NCBI GenBank assembly: GCA_031835245.1
Contig: JAVKOQ010000097.1
Location: forward strand, 111,001-175,000
Length of the DNA stretch: 64,000 bases
Reading direction: 5' to 3'
DNA from: Balamuthia mandrillaris
Lineage: Eukaryota > Discosea > Longamoebia > Balamuthiidae
Shown here: positions 10,964 to 20,786 of the stretch, in pieces
Numbering within the stretch: the first letter of the stretch is position 1
Layout of the letters: each line of letters begins with the position of its first letter
Translations under genes and position numbers: made by a program
The notes under the pieces: model-generated
What the model was told of the DNA's origin: nothing
Database searches by the model: none
The model's input: the letters and a program-made list of their open reading frames with translations, nothing else

Positions 10964-11829
10964 ATGCTGCAATCAGTTGATAGGACGGGAGCTGCAGGGG
11001 GGACAACGGGCCGTCAGGAAGACACTACTGCTGCTGTCACTGCTGCTCCTCATAGCACCTCTGCTTCTGCTGGCGGGACCACTCCTTCCCCGGCTCTCAA
11101 CAATCACATCAAGCAAATCAACGCCGCCTTTGAGGTTCGGAGAGAGAGGGAGAGAGAGGGAGAGGAGAGAAGAGAGGGGAGGGAGTTTTTGCATCCTCCT
11201 GTTATGCGGCTTTCTGTTAACGTTCTGAACTGCTGCCAACAACAAACAACTTAACAGGCCATTTTAGGAGCAGCCAACCAGGCCCTAACAGCCAGCTCAG
11301 CAAGGTAAGATGACCCTTGCTGCGTTACCTTGTTGTTGTTGGTGGCTTTTGCTTTTTTCCTCACCTTCTTCTCGCTTCTTCCCTCACCGAAGTGCACGTA
11401 CCGCTGTTGTCAATGAGCTAGGCAGCAAGTACGAAGAGTTTGAGAGTGCTTGCGATGACCTCTACCTACTGTTGGTTTGTTTTCTCTCTTTGCACCCTCT
11501 GTTTTTGTTCTTACTCCAAACAAACGAACGAACGGACATGGTAGGAAGGAACAAGGAACCATTTACTTAAACAAGAGATAACGGCAGCAGCTTCTGCGGC
11601 TGCCGCCACTACTATTGCCTCACAACAGCTCCAACCAGCGGCTGAAGGAGAAGGAACAGAAAGTGGAGAGGAGGTAGCGCAGCTCCCACGGCCAACTGGC
11701 CTCTTGCAGGCTTTTGAGGAGCAGCTCGATGTGGCTGCAAAGATAAGGGAAGAACTTAGCTCCTTCACCGACGATCTCACTAGCACTTTGGAACCACCGA
11801 TGGAGCAAAACGGCTTCCTTCATGACTGA
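10964..11829 (+). CDS. Small helical protein, possibly Mediator-like
   Basis: Four exons read in frame from the ATG at 10964. They give MLQSVDRTGAAGG, a Thr/Ala-rich stretch, LNNHIKQINAAFE, then AILGAANQALTASSA, ARTAVVNELGSKYEEFESA ... CDDLYLLL, and a last exon beginning ITAAASAAAATT and ending EPPMEQNGFLHD, with the stop at 11827-11829. The product is about 180 residues, mostly amphipathic helix. The order of a YEEFxxxCDDLYLLL-like helix followed by an LPRPTGLLQAFEEQL helix recalls small Mediator subunits such as MED29, but this is a weak resemblance made by eye. A GA-rich array lies in the first intron at 11133-11180. The gene is divergent from the nucleotidyltransferase-like gene, with about 240 bp between starts. 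Confidence 0.5.
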
Positions 11830-11942
11830 AAAGCAACACGCCGCGTGACTGAATAGCGTGTTGTTTCTGCTGCTGACATTACTCCTGCTGGTGAGCTAGG
11901 TGCATAGCTTCTTCCTCTTCTTCCCCTTCTTCTTGACCGCTA

Positions 11943-12451
11943 GAAGCGAGGCGCTTCCACACCCCACAAGACTCGAGCATTGCCTTCTGTGCTTGCAACA
12001 AGCGGCCACCGGGTGTGCTCAGTTCAAGCATGCCGTCCAAGCAGTCATTACTGTGAGTGTTGTTTTCTTATATCAGTTTTTTGTTTTTTTGTTAAAAAAG
12101 TACAACTAAAGGAGCATATGTGCGTAAAGTACATCATCATACATTGTTTTCACTAACTCTGCTGTCAGGCTTAGCTCCTGAAGCACCTGCAGCTGGTTCT
12201 CTGAGAGCTGCCCTCGGTGCTCTTCTTCTCTCTCCATCCCGCTTACCCTCCTTTGCTTTTTTTGTTGCCAACTCTTCTGCTGCTTCCTCCTCCACCTGTT
12301 GTGCAGGTTATGTCCACAGCTTCCATTCCATAATATCGACGTAGCGAACAAGTGTCTCGCCCTGCACTTCCGCAACGCACACGAAGAAAGGGAAGCGTCC
12401 AGATTTTCGTGTCCTCAAAAAAAAATTGTTAAGATTTACCCAATAAGGTAA
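11943..12451 (+). CDS. Unresolved coding exons, function unknown
   Basis: Three + strand stretches look coding. They read SEALPHPTRLEHCLLC ... KHAVQAVIT (about 11944-12053, before GTGAGTG), LLKHLQL (after a TTAG acceptor near 12171), and LPFHNIDVANKCLALHF then NAHEEREASRF, ending KIVKIYPIR with a stop at 12449-12451. The junctions are in phase, but no start exon was found. They could belong to the preceding gene through an exon I missed, or be a separate short gene. Antisense readings (a - strand ORF ending VKTMYDDVLYAHMLL) also look passable, so even the strand is not certain. Confidence 0.3.
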
Positions 12452-12679
12452 AATTTAAAGAATTGCAGGTATTGCTTTTTTTTTTTTGGGGGCAGCGCAG
12501 TGTGTGCTTTGTCGTTGTTGCGGTCAATTTATTATTTTATTTGGGTGTGCTGTTGCTTTTTTTTTTTCCCCCAAAGGCCAAGCCGCACAAAAAAAAAAAA
12601 AAGGAGAGCGAAACAGAAAAAACAAAACTAAAAGGGGCTGCTTGCTGCTGGCTGCGCATCTTCTCTCAATCATAGAAAA

Positions 12680-14090
12680 ATGTCGGAGGTCACCAAAGAA
12701 GAGGTTGTGGAAATCGTCACCGGCTTTCTTTTGAACAGCCCTCCTGGCGAGTTCATGGAAGTTGTTACTGGTAACCCATCCTTTTCCCTCTTTCTCCTCT
12801 CTTGTCCTCTTTGTCTATTTTTTTTTGGCTATTCTTTGTCTAGTTTTTGGTGCGCCACCAAGTGCTGGCTTTGGTTTATTATTTTGCTTTGTTGTTGAAT
12901 TTTGGTCACTTACTCTTTTTGCCTTCATGAAGACGTGAGGGGTTTGTTGCCCGATGAGTCCGTAATCAATGAATCTGCTCCACGGACCTTCCGTGAGTAC
13001 AACACCGATCAAATGTTGCAGGTGCAGTCCCCTGGCCATTCCCACAAGGTTCTCATCACAAAGTTCGGAGAGGTTGGCAACAGCGAGTATTTGGACCCTC
13101 GCGGCAACCAAGTTATTCACTTTGATCACATCAGACAGGTGCGGCTCCCCCCTCCACACTACTTTTTCCTACCTTCCCCCCCCCCTTTGTGTTAAGTTTT
13201 CTCTAACTCATTTGGTTTACTGATGTAGGAGGTGACTGGTTCCCGAGCCATTGGCGGTGAGCTTGATGGTTCCATCGAAAACCTCAGGTATTTTTTCTTG
13301 TGTCCAGCGTTTTTTTTTTTCATTTTGGATAACCTCTTTGTTCCCCTTTTCAAGGTCTGCTTTTGATGCCGCTGCTGTGGCCTACGTAGATGAGTACTAT
13401 GCCAACGGCACTTCTACTGTGTACGCCAAGAAGGAAGGAGGCAGCACAGTTGTTACCGTCTGCATTTCTTCCGCCAAGTTCAACCCCAACAACTATTGGT
13501 TTGTAGTCAGCGGCATTTCTCTTGCGTGTTCTGCTCCCCTTCACCTAAAAACACGCCTAACCAAAGCAATAAATAGGAACGGCCGCTGGCGAGCTGTTTG
13601 GACCTGCCGAATTAGCGGTGGGCAGGTAGACCTTTCCGGCGTTATCAAGGTCAACGTTCACTACTACGAAGACGGAAACGTGCAGCTTACCACTGAGACG
13701 CCAAAGAAGCTTAACAGCGCTGCTGGTGTACGTCCTCCCTTTGCTATTTTTTTTTTCAACATTTTTGTCGGGTCAAACTGACGTTATCGTATTGTAACGT
13801 TTTTTGACACAGGACCCCAAGAGTACTGCTGATGCTGCCCTCAAGGCTATTTCCAGAGCAGAGCAAGACTTCCACGCCAAGTTAGAACAGAGCTACGCCA
13901 CCATGGGCGACACCACCTTCAAAGCCTTACGCAGAGTACTTCCTATTACACGCACCAAGATCGACTGGACCAAGATCCAGAACTACAAGATTGGTTTGTT
14001 AATTTTCTTGCCCTCTCCATTTCTCTCTTTGTATTTCTAACTGGTTGTTTAGGCGGAGATGTGGGAGGCAAGCCTATGAGGGGCAAGTAA
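12680..14090 (+). CDS. CAPZA: F-actin capping protein subunit alpha
   Basis: This is one half of the CapZ heterodimer that caps barbed ends of actin filaments. The first exon is 12680-12770 (MSEVTKEEVVEIVTGFLLNS) and the second starts at 12933. The exons give the family landmarks SPPGEFMEVVT, DVRGLLPDESVINESA, HKVLITKFGEVGNSEYLDPR, FDAAAVAYVDEYYANG, ISSAKFNPNNYW, NGRWRAVWTCRI, GVIKVNVHYYEDGNVQL and FKALRRVLPITRTKIDW, with the C-terminal tentacle ending GGKPMRGK at 14090. About 285 residues, as expected. An unusual T-rich, A-rich leader precedes the start (12470-12610). The gene is convergent with the GHMP kinase. Confidence 0.95.
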
Positions 14091-14312
14091 ACGAGAATCT
14101 CGCTATTGTGCAGTGTTTGTAGTCGGGTGGTGTTAGCGTGCTTGCTTTCTTGTACTTTACTCTTGCAGAGGACACGCAATCCCTTCTTTATATAACCAGA
14201 GTTCCGACTCCAAAGATTTTTTTTTTGCTCCTTTGTCTCTCCCTCTTCCCCCCCTCTTTCTACGCTCTTCTTTCTCCTCTCCTCTATTCCTTGCCGTTTT
14301 TTCGTGTTGCTT

Positions 14313-16304
14313 CTATTTATTACAGGAGGAAGGTAGGGTTAATGCAGCAAGACCTGCCACCGGAAATGAGACATGAAAGTATGGCTCTTCTTGTGGTTCC
14401 GCTTTACCGCTCTTTGCAAAGTAAAGTTGGTGTACGCTCTGTTTTATCTCCTCAACGGCACTGCAAGGGGCGACACCCACTACAACCCCTCCTAACCCTT
14501 TATATTGGGCAAACAAAAGGGTGAGATGGGACAAGAGGCGGGAAGCAGAGAGGAGACACTAACCAGCACCAGTAAGGGATGCACCTATGCATCCGCTTTG
14601 TTGCAGAATACGTTGTATTTCATCCAGCTCAGGAGTGCTGGCTCTGAAAGCTCCTGGCTGGTACTCCAGTTGGGCTTCTTCATCGTTGGCGTCCTCCTCC
14701 AAATGTTTTATCAAGCAGTCAAGGTACTCATCTGTTATGGCTGCATCCTGTTGCAACTGTGGTTCGTTCAGCTTTCAACAAGTCGAGAAAAAAGCCAATA
14801 GAAAAGGACAAAAAACTTACACTATCGCCAGCATGGCCGATGTTCATAAGTTTGCCAGCCTTTGACAACAATCCCAAAAAGCTTTCGTTGTGCCCAGCGT
14901 CATGCTGCGCCATAGCCTCCCTCCAAAGCTCGAAGAAGCGACGAGCACGAGCACACTCAGCAATGCCAAAGAGAAGGGCTCCTCTCAACTGCAACGTCGC
15001 TGGACGAGCACTCTCTGGAAGTTTGATGAGGTAGTTCTGTTCGGCACGAGCGATCACACTCACCAATGAGGGATAACGCTCTTTCAGCTCCATCAGTGTG
15101 ATTTGTTCTGGTATTTGTTGTAACAGTTTGTAGATGGCAGCACTGCCGCCATGCTTGCTGAACATCTGCTGACTGAAACGAGAAAGTCGATCCACGTTCT
15201 CAGTAAACTCTGCAGAGTAACCGCTTTCTTGCATTATTTCTGTGCAGATTCTCAAGTCAGTCGACTATGAGAAGAGGAGCCACCAACACAACAACGAACC
15301 TTTCAGTAAACCGAGACCAATGCTGTATGCAAACCTAGGTACCGCATAGTTGGCAGCCTCCTTGCCAGACAGGTTTCTTCGGACTCGGGAATCCACTACA
15401 ACCTTATTGTTTGGGAAAAAAAAAAGATTCTTTAGTTTATACTTTCCACAGCAGCAAGTAACACCACTACACTCAAAACAGAGAACACCAAACGCACCAG
15501 ACAAAAACCGTTAGGCCATGCATTGTATACCGGTTTGATGGCTTGGTGGTCCTCCTGAAAGAAGCTTGCATGCACTATTGCGCCACAACGAGCATATTTC
15601 ATTGCTCCCTACAAATAACAAGAACTCATTAATAAACATAGAAGGCAGAGAAGGAAGAAGTAGAAGGTAGGAGCTAACACACGGAAAAGGCGATGAAGTC
15701 GAACCTGATCGCCAAGACCAGTAACTGCACCAGCTTTGCCCTCTGCAAGTCTTGCAAGTTCGATGAGCGCAACTGGAGATAGCCGTAACGTATCTTTGTT
15801 TACTAGAAGGCAGCTATGAGCGATGGAAAGAACCAGAGAATGGGAGGAGCTAATGCCAGCCCCTTTTGGTATGTCGCTCGAGACCAGCGCTGTGAACCCG
15901 TTTGGTGTAACTCCTGTTCGTTCCTTCAATGCCAGGAGGGTGCCTTCCACGTATTTGCCCCACCTATCATTTTTGCTGTTTCTGTTAGACCGCACTGCTT
16001 TACGCCAGAGAGAAGCAGAGAAGCATAGAACAAGAGGAGGGAGAGCAGAGAAGAGGAGTACCCAGCTTCTGGCTCGGTAGAAGGGGTGCTGAGGTCAAGG
16101 TGAAGTGGAGGAAAGAAAGGATCTGTGTTTTTGAATGTAAACACGTGGCGAGCAGCAGCATCACCGCTGGCGGCAGTAGGGCAAACAATGACCATGGTTT
16201 CCTTCGATACGGCCAACGCGTTACAGCTGCCACCGTGCGAGTCTATGTGCATGCCTCTCAGGTTTACTCTCGCTGGGCACCTTACTGGCGTGATTGGTTT
16301 CAAT

Positions 16305-16338
<34 letters not shown>

Positions 16339-16686
16339 GAGAGAGGAGAGAGAGAGAGGGAAGAAGAACAGACCTATCATGACAGGGGAGCCTTTAAGAT
16401 AGGGAAAGGCTTCCACGAACGCCTCCAACGTGTTAGAGTACCGCTCGACCCGTTCTTGCAACAAAGCAGCGCGCAGGCGGTCCTCCTCCGTTTGCGCGGC
16501 GCCCTCTCCAGTCTTCGCTGGAGCGCCATAGAGGCTTCCCAACAGCTGGAAGAGGGCCTCCTCGCCAGAGCTGAACCGCTGCAACCACTCTACTGGCGTC
16601 AACATGGTTGCTGCTGGCAGCTCCTCTTCCTCCATGGGGGAAGGTGGCTCCATCACGTCGAGCCCCTGCTTCTCTGCTGCTTCCAT
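14313..16686 (-). CDS. GHMP-family sugar kinase (galactokinase-like)
   Basis: This is a GHMP-fold kinase that phosphorylates a sugar or sugar acid at the anomeric position. Motif 1 is CPARVNLRGMHIDSHGG (about 16282-16232), motif 2 is PKGAGISSSHSLVLSIAHS (about 15872-15816) and motif 3 is GASLTGAG|LGGVVVGV, split by an intron between 14561 and about 14490. The stop is at 14313. The gene starts at the ATG at 16686 (MEAAEKQGLDVMEPP). About 100 residues precede motif 1, including ERYSNTLEAFVEAFPYLKG, so it is longer at the front than classical GalK. The pattern ARVNLxGxHIDxxGG fits galacturonokinase/arabinokinase-like and bacterial galactokinase-like GHMP kinases, so galactose, galacturonate or arabinose are all possible substrates. 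An intron at about 16300-16366 carries a (CT)n array on the sense strand. Confidence 0.85.
16304..16360 (-). repeat. (CT)n array in GHMP kinase intron
   Basis: GA dinucleotide repeat on the + strand with a GACAGACA interruption. It lies in the intron just upstream of the exon encoding kinase motif 1. Confidence 0.9.
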
Positions 16687-16871
16687 CTCGTTCTCTTTCT
16701 TTTTCGTTGTCGACAGAAAATGTACATTGGAAAGAGAGACGAGAGAAGAGAACGATGAAGAGAACGACGAAGAGAACGATGAAGAGAGAAGAACAGTGGA
16801 GCTTTTTTCGAACAGTAATACAAATAACAAACATCTACAAAGAAGGGGTCGAACCACCACCAACGTTTCGG

Positions 16872-18331
16872 TTAGGTGGAGGAGGAAGTGTAATCCTGAT
16901 ACAGAAGACGATGAAAGTGATGGTCGGCATGTTCCAGCAGCGGGGCGTATCGACCGGTGTCGTAGGAGATGGAATGCAGTCCCCTCTGCACGCTTGCCGA
17001 TATGAACTCGTCCTCCTCCTGGATCTGCTCGCTCGTTCTCAGATTCTCAGCAATCCACTTGTCCACATCCATATTATCGCCCTTGTTCTCCTTGTCGAGG
17101 AGGAAGTAATAGTCGAACTGAACGATGCACTTGTCGTGCGATACAGGGATGACCAAGTTGGTGTCCATGATGTCTCCATACCGGTTGATCATGAAGTTGG
17201 GATAGATGAACGCATAGTGGGCTCCCTTCGAGCCGACCCGCTCTCTCTTGAAAGCCTCTTGGTCTGCTTCTGCTCCCTTCTCCTCTTCTTTGTTCTGGCG
17301 GTCAACGCTGATACCGGGGCATTGTTGTAGAGATGCCATGCCCAGCAAACGTGTCTTGTATTGCTCGCATTGCAGCTTTTTTTTAAAAAAAAAAACATCG
17401 TTAAAACTACAGCACATGAAACTCTCTCTCTCTCTCTCTCTCGTTTGTTCTCTCCTTCACTGCTCTGCTTCTCTCCTCTCGCTCATGTTGCAAGTGAAAA
17501 AGGATGACGGTGAAGGTACCTGTGCAGCCAAGTCTTTATGAAGGACGGAGACATGGTAGCCGCCATCGAGGTAGTTGTCCACGTAGACCTTCCAGTTGCA
17601 GTTCACGGGATAGACTCTGGTGCAATGGTACTGCAACTGCTGGTAGTCCGTCTCCTCCAACACGTCCTCGATTGCTTTCAATTCCTTCGTCAGGTGTTTA
17701 GTGTTTCTCCCATCTTCGTTGTTATTGTTATATAGTGGTATTATAGATAGCTAAATTGGTGAGAAAGAGAAACGAAAGAAGCGACAGGAAAACAAAGAAG
17801 GATACCAATGTTGATAAAGACCCAACGGCCCCAAGCGCTTACGTTGATGGGTCGCAGACCATAGTCCTTGGCCCTGAAGTTCTTGATGCCGCCGACCTTC
17901 GGGGCGATGCGCAGCCTTCCGTCCAAGCGATAGGTCCAACCGTGATAAGGGCACGTCAACTCTGCGGCGGTCCCACTCTCCTCCTTCTCTCACCCAACCC
18001 AACCCAACACGAGGAAACTTCACGTTACTAACCATCCAAAACCAAAAAGAAACGACAAGACGAAAAAGAGAGGAAAGGAACGGAAGAAGGAGAAGCAGAA
18101 CAAGAAGAAGAAGAAGAAGAAGAAGAAGAAGAAGAGAACAAACATGTGTGAGTTGAGCGGCGTGATGGCGGCACACGTTGAAGAAGGCACGCAGCTGGCC
18201 CTCCTCGTCCCTCACCACAATGTAGGGCTCTCCCAACAGCGAGCCCGTGATGAAGCTGCCTGGCTTTTCCAACTGTTCCACTCTTCCCACTTTTTTTTTT
18301 GGCTCATCAGCTCAGCTGAGCAGAGGGCAAT

Positions 18332-18378
<47 letters not shown>

Positions 18379-19006
18379 CGAAGAGAACAATGAAGAGAAC
18401 AATGAAAAGAGAGAGAGAGAGAGAGAGAGAACCTTTTTGCCAACCAGGGAAAAAGACTTGGTGAGTCTCTCTGGCGAGGAACTCGGGGTGGAGGTACCAA
18501 GAGGCAGGCGGCGTGGCGGCCTCCTCCACCGGCAGCGCTGCCTCCCACCTCTCCACCTCCTTTCTAAAGTCCATCATCGGCACGGCCTGTTGCCTCTTGT
18601 AGGAGGAGGAGTACAAACTTTCTCCTCCATCAGCCGAAGAAGCAGCTGGAGGAGAGCACGAGGAGGAGGAAGCTGAACAACAGCTTTTCTTTCCATGCGT
18701 GGCCACAGGGTTGCCAAGAGAAGCAGAAGAAGAATAGTGACGGTGCGGTAGCTCCCATGGACTCGCGTTGTAATGGTCGGTGGGGAAGGGAGAGGAGGAG
18801 AAGGAGGAAGCAGCAGCAGCCCACGCCACCCTCTGTGCTCTGCTGCCACCACCTTGATGGCGCCCCCACCACCACCGCCTGGCATTACCGCCGCCGACCA
18901 AAGCGGGGGAGGAAGAGGAAGCAGAGCGCAAGAGGAAGTAAGCTGAGCTGACCGACAAGCCAAACCCACCACCACCGGTGGGGGTGGTGGCGGTGTTGGC
19001 CCTCAT
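16872..19006 (-). CDS. Rieske non-haem iron oxygenase, choline monooxygenase-like
   Basis: This is an aromatic-ring-hydroxylase-type Rieske oxygenase. The Rieske centre reads FFNVCRHHAAQLTH, then an intron, then ELTCPYHGWTYRLDG (the CxH ... CxxH pair). The mononuclear iron site reads DNYLDGGYHVSVLHKDL, with Asp, His and His in the usual order. The closest family by layout is choline monooxygenase, which makes betaine aldehyde from choline in the route to the osmolyte glycine betaine. The start at 19006 gives a Ser-, Ala-, Arg-rich N-terminus of about 150 residues, likely an organelle presequence. The last exon ends YQDYTSSST with the stop at 16872. Introns carry (CT)n, (CTT)n and 12-bp repeat arrays. 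Substrate is inferred from family; other quaternary amines are possible. Confidence 0.85.
18337..18431 (-). repeat. (CT)n arrays split by a 12-bp repeat
   Basis: Two GA runs on the + strand (18337-18372 and 18409-18431) flank three copies of a GAACGAYGAAGA-like 12-mer at 18373-18408. The block lies in the first intron of the Rieske gene. The same 12-mer recurs near 16750 and 23971. Confidence 0.9.
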
Positions 19007-19183
19007 TTTTTCTTTCTCAATAAATAAATAGGCTTTGTTTTTGGTGTTTTATTATAATAACGTTTAGCATTATAACAACTACTAGTTGTTTTTAGTGTGT
19101 GTGTGCTTCATTCATTTGTCGAGTCAGTAAGGCCTACCAATCAGATAGTATCGTACATAACTTATGGGAGAATTATCAGCCCT

Positions 19184-19477
19184 CTAATGGAGGGCTGACA
19201 CTTCTTCCTCTTCCTCGTCTGCTGAAGTTAACAAGTCCCGAAGCAGCGCTGAGCTCAGCGTTCCTGGATCGGATGGATGCTTGTGTTGCTGTTGTTCTCC
19301 TTCTCCTTCTCCTTCTGATGATGATGATGATTCATTTGGTTGTTGTTCTTCTTTGCCTTCGTTTTGTGCTCTTGGTTTCTTCCTCCGTGTCAACAGAGGA
19401 AGTACCACATCTGGCCTTTGCTTTCTTTCTATCAGGATGTTCTTTGCTGCAAGGTGTCCTTAATCAGAACTTCGTAT

Positions 19478-19513
<36 letters not shown>

Positions 19514-19534
19514 AAAGAGGAAGAGAGAAGAGAA

Positions 19535-19587
<53 letters not shown>

Positions 19588-19788
19588 AGACGAACCAAGT
19601 TGTTCTGAGTGTTGCAGTCCTTCATGAATCTCAGAGGACTCGCTAGCCAATTGTTGCAACGCTTCGATGTCTATCCGCTGCATGAGACTCAACAACGCCC
19701 GTGCCCGCTCCTGTTTTGCCTCTAGCTTAGTGATGGCCGTTTGTAAGTTCTCCAGCCGTTCTCTGCGTCGTTGGTACCTGTGAGAACA

Positions 19789-19824
<36 letters not shown>

Positions 19825-20439
19825 TGAGTGTGAATTCCCATCAAATGGCTGGATGGTCCAAGGAACAGCGACAAAAGTGTTTGGTAGTAACGCACTGCTC
19901 AAGCAACTCCTCGTCGTCCGCTTCTGCAGGCTCCCAGTCCGCTGGATATACGTTCAATATAGAGCTGTTGCTGAGGTCTATTAGCATGCAAAAAAAGGAG
20001 CAGGAGAAGGGGGCTGCCACGAACGTTGCCTCTCTCTTTCGCTTTTTGAGGTCGGTTTCTTGCTTCTCTCGTTCAAGCTTGTGCGTTGTACGGAGGGAAA
20101 CAAGCTGCTTGAGAGCCACGCCCTGAGTCGCCCTTCCCTTCTCACGGTGTATCAGTCCCGAAACGTGAGCGTTCACTTAGGAAGAGGAGAGATGGACACA
20201 GAAAAAAAAATATGGTTCATCCAACAGTCGAAAAAATAAATATGGTTCATCAAAAAGAAAGAAAAACGTTTCGTACGCCGTTTTAATGAGGTGCGTAGCA
20301 CTTGTTTGGGAATGTCCTCCTCCTCCAGGTCTTCCTCCCACTCAAAGTCTTGCGCTAACAACGCCACATTGTGCGCCAGGAACTGCTGGTCCTTCACCAC
20401 CCCCCCCAAGTTCGCTTCCTTTTCGCTGCTACTGTTCAT
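19184..20439 (-). CDS. Coiled-coil protein, not recognised
   Basis: Exons on the - strand join in frame from the ATG at 20439 (MNSSSEKEANLGG). They give an acidic DFEWEEDLEEEDIPKQV, a helical part (VALKQLVSLRTTHKLERE), YPADWEPAEADDEELLEQ|YQRRRERLENLQ, a coiled coil (AITKLEAKQERARALLSLMQ, IEALQQLASESSEIHEGL), and HSEQLG|HLAAKNILIERKQR. The tail is basic (LLTRRKKPRAQ) and then Ser/Glu-rich, ending EEEEEVSALH at 19184. A possible 43-nt intron (GTGGCAGCC to GCTAATAG) lies near 20017-19975. The overall look, an acidic N-terminus, a central coiled coil and a basic-acidic tail, would fit a kinetochore or chromatin-bound scaffold, but no family signature was seen. Introns contain long (CT)n arrays. 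Confidence 0.6.
19483..19587 (-). repeat. (CT)n-rich array in intron
   Basis: Compound GA/GAAA repeat on the + strand, about 105 bp, in the last intron of the coiled-coil gene. A second array of the same kind is at 19793-19821 in the preceding intron. Confidence 0.9.
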
Positions 20440-20584
20440 GGACGTAGAGAAACGGAAGTGGCTTTCTTTTCGGTGTCCACCCTACGGTAGTTTGGACAGC
20501 AATTTCGGTTCGAAAAATAAGTATCGTTTGCCGCACAGTTTATTTCTCTGTGACGACACGATCAAGAACGCAAGCAGTCTAGTT

Positions 20585-20745
20585 CTGTTGTTTCTTCTTC
20601 TTCTTGTTCTTCTAGTTCTTCTTCTTGTTCTTCTTGTTCTTCTTCTTCTTGTTCTTCTTCTTCTTGTTCTTCTTCTTCTTGTTCTTCTTCTTCTTGTTCT
20701 TCTTCTTCTTCTTCTTCTTCTTCTTCTTGTTCTTCTTCTTCTTCG
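20585..20745 (+). repeat. (TTC)n/(TTG) compound microsatellite
   Basis: About 160 bp of TTCTTCTTCTTG-type units on the + strand, in the divergent region just upstream of the next gene's ATG. It gives long pseudo-ORFs (poly-Leu/Phe or poly-Glu/Arg) in several frames, none of which is taken as a gene. Confidence 0.95.
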
Positions 20746-20786
20746 CCGGTAAGAAACAACAGAAAGTCTTGTCAAAGTCACAGTCT

